5,390 nucleotides of DNA. It comes from Campylobacterota bacterium. Its GTDB lineage: Bacteria; Campylobacterota; Campylobacteria; Campylobacterales; Sulfurovaceae. Where the stretch lies: contig DRQB01000057.1 in NCBI GenBank assembly GCA_011330645.1, positions 1 to 5,390 on the forward strand, given 5' to 3'. Shown here in pieces: positions 1 through 4,600 of this stretch (positions are counted from its first letter, which is position 1; each line of letters starts with the position of its first letter). A program made the position numbers and the translations under genes. Under the pieces are notes generated by a model. The model did no database searches, was not told the origin of the DNA, and saw only the letters and a program-made list of their open reading frames with translations.

Positions 1-776
1 TACTCTTTTTGAAGATGCAAAGGTAAATCTCTCCAGTACCCACCAGCAGGTACAAGGTCAAGTACTTTTTTCTTTTTTTCAGGATACTCTTGTCCTTGTG
101 ACAGAGGAACATCACAAGTAAAAAGTTCCCCTTTTTTAAGTGCATCTTTTAACGTATATAACTTGTCACTGGCTTTAGGCCATTCAAATGTCACTTTAGA
201 AGCATACTCTTTTTTAATACCCACGATAAACACTCTCTCGCGCTTTTGGGGTACATGGTAATGAATAGCTTTAAGGACTCTAGGCTCTAAGACTTCATAA
301 CCCATAGACTCAAAAACCTCAACCATCGTTTGTAAGGTACGCCCTTTATCGTGTGAAAAAAGACCTTTTACATTTTCGGCTAAAAAGAGTTTAGGTTCAC
401 TCTCTTTAAGGGCACGTGCGAACTCATAAAAAAGTGTTCCACGGGTATCTTCCATCCCCATCTTTTTACCTGCATAAGAGAAGGTCTGACAAGGAAATCC
501 CCCCGTAAGTACATCTACTTTTCCTTTGTAGGGTTTAAAATCAATCTGTCCTACATCACCATGTATTACATCCCAATGTGGTCTATTTTTTTTGAGTGTT
601 TGTGTAGCATAACGGTCAAAATCATTGAGTAAAAGATGATGTAACCCTGCTTTTTCCATGCCCAGAGCCATACCGCCTGCACCGGCAAAGAGTTCTATGC
701 TTTGGTATACGCGTAAAGGTTGTATGAGTGATGCCAAATGGTTTGATAGTTCTATAGTAGATTGTGACTCACCCAT
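1..776 (-). CDS. DNA (cytosine-5) methyltransferase, C-terminus cut off by window edge
   Basis: This enzyme transfers a methyl group from S-adenosylmethionine to carbon 5 of cytosine at a specific DNA site. The reading frame was traced by hand from ATG at 776 to the left edge without a stop, giving 258 codons. Visible C5-methyltransferase motifs in order are: motif I ELFAGAGGMALG (about 28-39, SAM binding); an acidic residue in LLLNDFD (48-54); motif IV GGFPCQTFS (92-100) with catalytic Cys96; motif VI ENV (134-136); and motif VIII PQKRERVFIVG (176-186). The visible part ends at the start of the variable target-recognition region, so motifs IX-X and the recognition specificity are not visible. 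Complete members usually have about 320-420 residues. The start is supported by AAGGGA at 781-786, four bases upstream. It has its own promoter and is separated from the nap genes. No restriction endonuclease is visible, so it may be an orphan or its partner may lie to the left. Confidence 0.95.
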   Translation of the reverse strand, partial: MGESQSTIELSNHLASLIQPLRVYQSIELFAGAGGMALGMEKAGLHHLLLNDFDRYATQTLKKNRPHWDVIHGDVGQIDFKPYKGKVDVLTGGFPCQTFSYAGKKMGMEDTRGTLFYEFARALKESEPKLFLAENVKGLFSHDKGRTLQTMVEVFESMGYEVLEPRVLKAIHYHVPQKRERVFIVGIKKEYASKVTFEWPKASDKLYTLKDALKKGELFTCDVPLSQGQEYPEKKKKVLDLVPAGGYWRDLPLHLQKE

Positions 777-794
777 AATATCCCTTTTTTTAAT

Positions 795-830
795 TTAACA
801 TATTATACACAGTAAGTCGTTATAAGACAA
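795..830 (-). promoter_or_regulatory. Sigma70-type promoter for the methyltransferase gene
   Basis: On the minus strand, a perfect -10 hexamer TATAAT (802-807) lies 17 bases from a -35-like TTGTCT (825-830), which matches the consensus TTGACA at four of six positions. The predicted start of transcription is near 795, leaving a leader of about 20 bases with the AAGGGA ribosome site at 781-786. The spacing and position directly before the methyltransferase ATG favour a real promoter. The AT-rich background makes chance TATAAT matches possible. Confidence 0.6.
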
Positions 831-857
831 TTTTTATTGCAAATTGACATATTTTTA

Positions 858-1097
858 TTATTTTTTACGTAAAGTTGAACAGGAGTCACCCTCACAATAA
901 CTCTTTTTTAACACAAACTTATAGACCAAGTCTTTCACAAACAGAATTAGACAAAAGACCCACAAGATATTCATAATAATATTGTCTTTATAGTCAAGTC
1001 CAAAGCGAAGCAATGGCCATCCAAAGAGAATGATGTATTTCATGTAGTAGAAAAAAAGAATGCCTACACCGTAGATCTCTTTAATAAATTTAGGCAT
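858..1097 (-). CDS. Small two-helix membrane protein, unrecognised, last gene of the nap cluster
   Basis: I do not recognise this 79-residue protein. It has two hydrophobic segments, about residues 8-30 and 40-63, separated by a short polar turn (RFGLDYKDN). Basic residues lie at both ends (MPKFIKE; LRKK), so both termini are probably cytoplasmic. The tail carries a cysteine pair, CEGDSC (68-73), spaced by four residues, possibly for metal binding or a disulfide. I chose ATG at 1097, giving an eight-base overlap with the end of the preceding gene. Longer in-frame starts at 1133 and 1163 would lie deep inside that gene, and their extra residues are polar and look like shadow coding. No clear Shine-Dalgarno precedes 1097, so translation is probably coupled. 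Its position suggests co-expression with nitrate reductase, but no function can be assigned. Confidence 0.6.
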   Translation of the reverse strand: MPKFIKEIYGVGILFFYYMKYIILFGWPLLRFGLDYKDNIIMNILWVFCLILFVKDLVYKFVLKKSYCEGDSCSTLRKK

Positions 1098-1401
1098 TAA
1101 AGTTTGGGGTACCGTCTGACATGTGTGTGGCATTCTCTTTTTGGGCTTCAAGTTCGGCTTCATATGCCATAATCTGCATACGTACTTCGTTTATCTGTTC
1201 AGGAGTCACATTCTCTTCACTTGACCATGCAACTTCCACATCTCCTCCATACTCTTGCCCCATTGTCTCTATCTTTTGGGCATACTCATTGATATCCAAA
1301 CAAACAACTCTATCTTCACTTTCTTCTTTCATCGTATCTGAAAGCTCTATGTACCAACGCCCTAATGGGTTAGACTTGATGACTGATTCTATGACTACCA
1401 T
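1090..1401 (-). CDS. Unrecognised 103-residue soluble protein directly after napD
   Basis: The family is not recognised. The protein is acidic and has no signal peptide or membrane segment, so it is probably cytoplasmic. Its N-terminal half reads like a mixed alpha/beta fold (VVIESVIKSNPLGRWYIEL). Residues about 66-90, after VTPEQINEVR, form a strongly charged amphipathic helix that may be a short coiled coil, followed by a polar tail. There is one cysteine (Cys34). The start is well supported: ATG at 1401 abuts the napD stop codon (1404-1402), and GGAGG at 1409-1413 lies seven bases upstream. The tight coupling to napD makes a role in NapA maturation or nap expression a reasonable guess. That guess rests on position alone. 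Confidence 0.75.
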   Translation of the reverse strand: MVVIESVIKSNPLGRWYIELSDTMKEESEDRVVCLDINEYAQKIETMGQEYGGDVEVAWSSEENVTPEQINEVRMQIMAYEAELEAQKENATHMSDGTPNFNA

Positions 1402-1764
1402 CTAGTGCCCTCCATGAAAATCTTTTTTCTTCAAGTCACCATTGTACTTGATATCTCGGATATCGATATTTTCATTGGCAAGCACCTCAGGTACCACATC
1501 AGCTGCTTCCAACTCTTTAATAGCCGTGTCCAAATCTTCTTGATATGTTTGCATCATATCTGCTGCGAGTACTCCTTTTGTGGTTTGAATGCGAACGAGT
1601 TTTTTTATCTCTTCATCTACACCCGTACCTTCTAAGGTAACTATCATCTTGCCTTTTTCCTTGTCACCAAAATGATATTCACACACACCTGAAGCTTCCA
1701 GTTCTTCTTTTACTGCATCATAATTTTCTGGTTTTACTTGTACTACTATACTTGATATATTCAT
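1402..1764 (-). CDS. napD: NapD, chaperone for the NapA Tat signal peptide
   Basis: NapD binds the twin-arginine signal peptide of the catalytic subunit NapA in the cytoplasm and holds back its export until cofactor loading is complete. The first 75 or so residues fit the NapD ferredoxin-like fold: the N-terminal strand MNISSIVVQVKPEN, a helix, a strand around EYHFGDKEKGKMIVTLEG (29-46), a helix, and the GVLAADMMQTYQED stretch (64-77) that resembles the conserved C-terminal strand of the family. E. coli NapD has about 87 residues; this one has 120, with an extra charged tail ending KKKDFHGGH. Upstream, AAGAAGG lies around 1772-1778, a little far from the ATG at 1764. A 37-base gap separates it from napL, the only real gap in the operon. 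The family call rests on both sequence and the typical epsilonproteobacterial napL-napD order. Confidence 0.88.
   Translation of the reverse strand: MNISSIVVQVKPENYDAVKEELEASGVCEYHFGDKEKGKMIVTLEGTGVDEEIKKLVRIQTTKGVLAADMMQTYQEDLDTAIKELEAADVVPEVLANENIDIRDIKYNGDLKKKDFHGGH
1409..1413 (-). promoter_or_regulatory. Strong ribosome binding site inside the end of napD
   Basis: GGAGG sits seven bases before the ATG at 1401 and is read in frame by napD as the Gly-Gly of its final His-Gly-Gly-His. It fixes the start of the 103-residue gene downstream. Confidence 0.75.
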
Positions 1765-1782
1765 GCTTTCCTACCTTCTTGT

Positions 1783-1796
1783 TTTAAAATTTTAAA
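1783..1796. repeat. 14-base AT-only palindrome in the napL-napD gap
   Basis: TTTAAAATTTTAAA is its own reverse complement and lies in the only non-overlapping junction of the operon. It contains no G or C, so any RNA hairpin would be weak. It may be chance in AT-rich spacer DNA, or a site that affects napD expression. Confidence 0.35.
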
Positions 1797-1801
1797 TGTA
1801 T

Positions 1802-2758
1802 TCAGGGTACTTTCCACATCATCACTACACTATTATTACTCGAAGCGAATACAGTATGTTCATCTTGGAAAATGATACTATTTAGTGTACTATGTTGCCC
1901 TTTAAGTTCTACTATTTTTGACTTGTCATTTCGGTTAAAGATGCTAATAGTATTGTCTTCATCCATGGTAAAAGCTACCATTTTGGCATCAGGACTAAGT
2001 CCTGTCGCATAGATGAAAAAATTACTTGAGATATAACTCCCTTTTCCTGTACTTACATCATACAGTGCCCCTCGTCTGTCTTGTCCTGCAGCACTCACCG
2101 TATCTTTTTTAAAATCTACCATATGTACATTGTCCAGATTTTGTCCCTGTAATACTTGAATGATTTTCCCTGTGAAGACTTCTACCACGTTTAGTACTCC
2201 ACTTTCACAGGCAAAAACCACCTTCGTTTTATGCGCATTGAGTGCAAAATCAGAAAACTTAGACTCATTTAACTGTACACGATAAAGCTCTTTTTTACCC
2301 ACAAGGTCATACAGTGCCACTTCATTACTCAAATATCCAAATAGCACATGACTTGCATCGATAAATCGTACCTTGACAAGCACTTTTTTGTCTTTAGCTG
2401 AGATAATTTGTGTGGTTTTACCTGCTTCGTGTATCCATACATTGACATAGCCCCCCTCTCCACTGTCACTAAGAAGTACATATCTATTATCTATAGCATC
2501 CACAGAAAAAACTTTAGGGGGCATCAAGTCACCCATAAAATCTTTTACTTTTGGTAAAGTAATCGTCTTTGTAAACTTTTTTTCTTTCAGATCATAGACT
2601 CTTAGAGTCCCATTATCTGTACCTATCACCAAAGTATGATGATGCAAAACCATGTCTTTCACACTTGCATTGACATCCAATTTCCAAGTAGGCGTTAACA
2701 CAGGGGCTGCATATACACCAAGTACCGTTACTATGAGAAAAAGAAAATATTTTATCAT
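1802..2758 (-). CDS. napL: NapL, exported WD40-like beta-propeller of the nap cluster
   Basis: NapL is an accessory protein found mainly in epsilonproteobacterial nap operons. It is periplasmic and non-catalytic; its exact role is poorly defined. This 318-residue protein starts with a Sec-type signal peptide: K3, a hydrophobic core at about 4-16, and likely cleavage after VYA (17). The mature part shows repeated WD40-like blades, for example TLVIGTDNGTLRVYDL, then YVNVWIHEAGK, VALYDLVGKKEL, VLNVVEVFTGKII, GALYDVSTGKG, TISIFNRNDKS and the final VVMMWKV. This fits a seven-bladed propeller closed near the C-terminus. No cofactor-binding motif is visible. Its ATG overlaps the stop of the preceding gene in the sequence ATGA, so translation is probably coupled, as only a weak ribosome site is present. 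The assignment combines fold, export signal and position between napF and napD. Confidence 0.88.
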   Translation of the reverse strand: MIKYFLFLIVTVLGVYAAPVLTPTWKLDVNASVKDMVLHHHTLVIGTDNGTLRVYDLKEKKFTKTITLPKVKDFMGDLMPPKVFSVDAIDNRYVLLSDSGEGGYVNVWIHEAGKTTQIISAKDKKVLVKVRFIDASHVLFGYLSNEVALYDLVGKKELYRVQLNESKFSDFALNAHKTKVVFACESGVLNVVEVFTGKIIQVLQGQNLDNVHMVDFKKDTVSAAGQDRRGALYDVSTGKGSYISSNFFIYATGLSPDAKMVAFTMDEDNTISIFNRNDKSKIVELKGQHSTLNSIIFQDEHTVFASSNNSVVMMWKVP

Positions 2759-3099
2759 GCCACTAAACTTTCTACAATCTCTAAGACCATCTTTTCAATA
2801 GCTTCATCTTCCAAATCTGTTTGAATACCGTACAAATCAATTTCAGAGAGATAAAAAAGTGCCACGTCCTTGTGTGATTCTAATTTTTTGATAAACTCTA
2901 CCATGATTCCTTCTCCCATAGCATCTTGTAATCTTTGGGTAATATAAACCAGATAATTATAATCCTCTGGGTCTATCGCATCAAATTCATCTGAATCAAC
3001 ATCGTTAAAATTTTTATCGACGACAACAAGATAGCGTACTTCATCTACCTCCTCCGTGAGTTTAGAAAAGAGGTGTGGATACTTTGATTTTAGCTTCAA
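2755..3099 (-). CDS. Unrecognised acidic 114-residue protein between napF and napL, TTG start
   Basis: I do not recognise the family. It is acidic, with a run of Asp/Glu at about residues 32-47 (NDVDSDEFDAIDPEDYN) and another near the C-terminus (TDLEDEAIEKM). It has no signal peptide, membrane segment or cysteine, so it is probably cytoplasmic. Predicted strands include RYLVVVDK and YLVYITQ. I set the start at TTG (3099-3097) because AAAGGAG lies five bases upstream and the codon overlaps the napF stop as TTGA, the same arrangement as the ATGA at its 3' end with napL. A longer in-frame ATG at 3150 would overlap napF by 55 bases and adds 17 polar residues with no ribosome site evident. This gene is not part of the classical napAGHBFLD set, but its double overlap makes it an integral operon member. 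A cytoplasmic role beside NapF and NapD is conceivable but unproven. Confidence 0.8.
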   Translation of the reverse strand: MKLKSKYPHLFSKLTEEVDEVRYLVVVDKNFNDVDSDEFDAIDPEDYNYLVYITQRLQDAMGEGIMVEFIKKLESHKDVALFYLSEIDLYGIQTDLEDEAIEKMVLEIVESLVA

Positions 3100-3635
3100 G
3101 AAAGCTCCTTTATTATTGTTGGTGTAAAATCTATGGCAAGGGTTGGGCATCTACCCAAACAAAACCCACATCCTGTACATTTATCCATATCTATCACAGG
3201 ATTAAACATCCCATTAAAGAGTATAGCATCATCAATACAAGGCTCTTTACATGAGAAGCATATCACACCATTATGTGCGACACATCCTTCGGTGCTTATG
3301 CGAAATATGGCATTGAGTTTTTCTGAGGTATGTGTATGTTCAAGACTGAGTACATTCACCTCACAAGCATTGGCACATTCTTCACAAAATGTACACCCAC
3401 TTTTTACAAAACTAAGCATAGGAGTACCATCATCTTGTATCACAATAATCTGTTCATCACAAGAAGCCACACATGCTTTACTCTCACATGCCACACACTC
3501 ACTCTGAAAAAAAGATTCATTTAAGCCATAAGGAGGTCTCACCACTAAGGGTGAGCTTTCCTCTGCTGGGGTCACTGACTTTCTAAAAACATTCAGAAAA
3601 TCTCGACGCCCTGCTTCCCTAGCCTTTTCTTGCAC
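3096..3635 (-). CDS. napF: NapF, cytoplasmic polyferredoxin of the nap system
   Basis: NapF is a cytoplasmic iron-sulfur protein reported in other proteobacteria to interact with NapA and help it mature; it is not needed for the core electron path. This 179-residue protein has four cysteine groups. The first (47, 50, 55, 59) has CxxCx4CxxxC spacing. The second (81, 84, 87, 91) is a classical CxxCxxCxxxC. The third (118, 126, 129, 133) has a widened first interval. The fourth (153, 156, 159, 163) is CTGCGFCLGRCP. The N-terminus contains GRRDFLNVF, a twin-arginine-like stretch, but no hydrophobic segment follows, which agrees with a cytoplasmic location. The start is GTG at 3635-3633, sharing one base with the napB stop. 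A GAAGG-like site lies upstream. The stop overlaps the next gene's TTG. Confidence 0.92.
   Translation of the reverse strand: MQEKAREAGRRDFLNVFRKSVTPAEESSPLVVRPPYGLNESFFQSECVACESKACVASCDEQIIVIQDDGTPMLSFVKSGCTFCEECANACEVNVLSLEHTHTSEKLNAIFRISTEGCVAHNGVICFSCKEPCIDDAILFNGMFNPVIDMDKCTGCGFCLGRCPTLAIDFTPTIIKELS
3105..3111 (-). promoter_or_regulatory. Ribosome binding site that decides the TTG start
   Basis: AAAGGAG sits five bases before TTG at 3099, in the last codons of napF (Lys-Glu of the final Lys-Glu-Leu-Ser). It is the best Shine-Dalgarno match near this junction and is the main reason for preferring TTG over the ATG at 3150. Confidence 0.75.
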
Positions 3636-4600
3636 TATTCAACACCTTCATTCATCGCATCTGCTAGCGAAGAGTGTTCTTTATAAACTCCACCTCTATA
3701 ATCTGGCTTAAAGGTATTTGCCACATCTGTTTTTACTTTGGCTTGTGGTGCATGACATTGTGAACAGTTAAAACGTCCTTCGTACAATGTTTTCATTTTT
3801 TTTGCTTTAGCCAACTTTATATCTGAAGTATTTCCCAAATCTTTACCTAAAACTTTACCTTCTTTAATGACCTTACCATCTTTCATCACAGTATCTGGTC
3901 TGTAGTTTGTAAAATGTGAAAGAGGGATAGGGGTTGCGCCTACACTTTTAGCTACCTCTGGCAAGTGACAACCAAGACATTGATTATTTTCTCTGGTGAT
4001 AGGCAGTAATCCTTCTACAGAATGAGGAATCATCGGGGGTGCATCTTTATAGGCTCTTTCAAATTTTGTTGAACTCCCTGGTGCTGGTCTGCTGTAGTCT
4101 GTTTTAACACCTGTAATGCCATCTTCACTATAAAGGTCTGTTTTTCTAAGACCCAATGCTTTTTCAGACACCGTATTTCTATTCCCTAAGTCTTCTTGTT
4201 CAATACGAATCTCATCTGAAGCATCGGCATTGAGATCAATATATGTACCTCCAGCTGCTGCTACAGCTGCTGCTGCTGCGTGTGTTGTGGCTTTTTCTGT
4301 TGGGGTTCCGTGTCCTATTTTCATGAGTAAAGAGATGGCTTCAATATCAGAATCTTTCAAATCTTTCACCTGATTGACCATAATCTGCTTCATCGCTCCA
4401 CCATAGGTACCTGCCTTATATCCTTTCAATGCATGCACAATATCTTTCAGTGACATATCTTTGACTATTTTGGACTTACCCATAGCTGATTTTTCAAAAT
4501 GCTGCCCGTGACACCCTGCACATACTGCAGTACTTGCAGCATAAGAACTTGTTGAGGCAAGTAAAGCCCCTAGTGCTACTGTTTTTACTATTCTTTTCAT
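3635..4600 (-). CDS. napB: NapB fused to an N-terminal c553-like cytochrome domain (triheme)
   Basis: NapB is the small cytochrome c subunit that passes electrons to NapA in the periplasm. This protein has 321 residues, well above the usual 150-200 of diheme NapB. It has a Sec signal peptide (likely cut near SYA, residue 21). A class I cytochrome domain of the c553 type follows at about 25-95, with heme motif CAGCH (27-31) and candidate axial Met70 or Met74 after GTYGGAMKQIM. An Ala-rich linker (108-118) leads to the NapB part, with CLGCH (208-212), CSQCH (279-283) and candidate distal ligands His193 (MIPHS) and His229 (PLSHF). There are thus three CxxCH sites instead of two. The start ATG at 4600 overlaps the napH stop (TAATG) and has GGAGG at 4610-4614. 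The extra domain may act as a built-in electron donor; this is inference. Confidence 0.93.
   Translation of the reverse strand: MKRIVKTVALGALLASTSSYAASTAVCAGCHGQHFEKSAMGKSKIVKDMSLKDIVHALKGYKAGTYGGAMKQIMVNQVKDLKDSDIEAISLLMKIGHGTPTEKATTHAAAAAVAAAGGTYIDLNADASDEIRIEQEDLGNRNTVSEKALGLRKTDLYSEDGITGVKTDYSRPAPGSSTKFERAYKDAPPMIPHSVEGLLPITRENNQCLGCHLPEVAKSVGATPIPLSHFTNYRPDTVMKDGKVIKEGKVLGKDLGNTSDIKLAKAKKMKTLYEGRFNCSQCHAPQAKVKTDVANTFKPDYRGGVYKEHSSLADAMNEGVE
4253..4279. repeat. Short imperfect GCA/CTG triplet repeat in napB
   Basis: A run of mostly GCA and GCT alanine codons (minus strand) encodes the linker between the cytochrome c and NapB domains. It includes four consecutive GCA codons. Because it is in frame and encodes a flexible linker, slippage by whole triplets would change linker length without breaking the gene. 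Confidence 0.6.

Noticed and set aside
823..857. Possible terminator hairpin after the last nap-cluster gene
   Set aside because: CAATTT and AAATTG can pair around a seven-base loop, but the stem is short, almost all A-T and lacks a following T run, so it does not support a terminator.
844..870. Plus-strand TTGACA that could be a -35 box
   Set aside because: No -10-like hexamer follows at 16-18 bases, and no plus-strand gene lies downstream.
1098..1163. Longer start (ATG at 1163 or 1133) for the small membrane protein
   Set aside because: These would add residues that overlap the preceding gene by up to 74 bases and read as polar filler with no good ribosome site. The ATG at 1097 fits the overlap pattern of the operon.
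1121..1405. Plus-strand open frame of 94 residues
   Set aside because: It lies antisense to the 103-residue gene that has a strong ribosome site and operon context; its composition (Ser- and Cys-rich) is typical of a shadow frame.
3133..3507. Plus-strand open frame of 124 residues
   Set aside because: It is antisense to napF, whose four cysteine groups leave no doubt about the coding strand.
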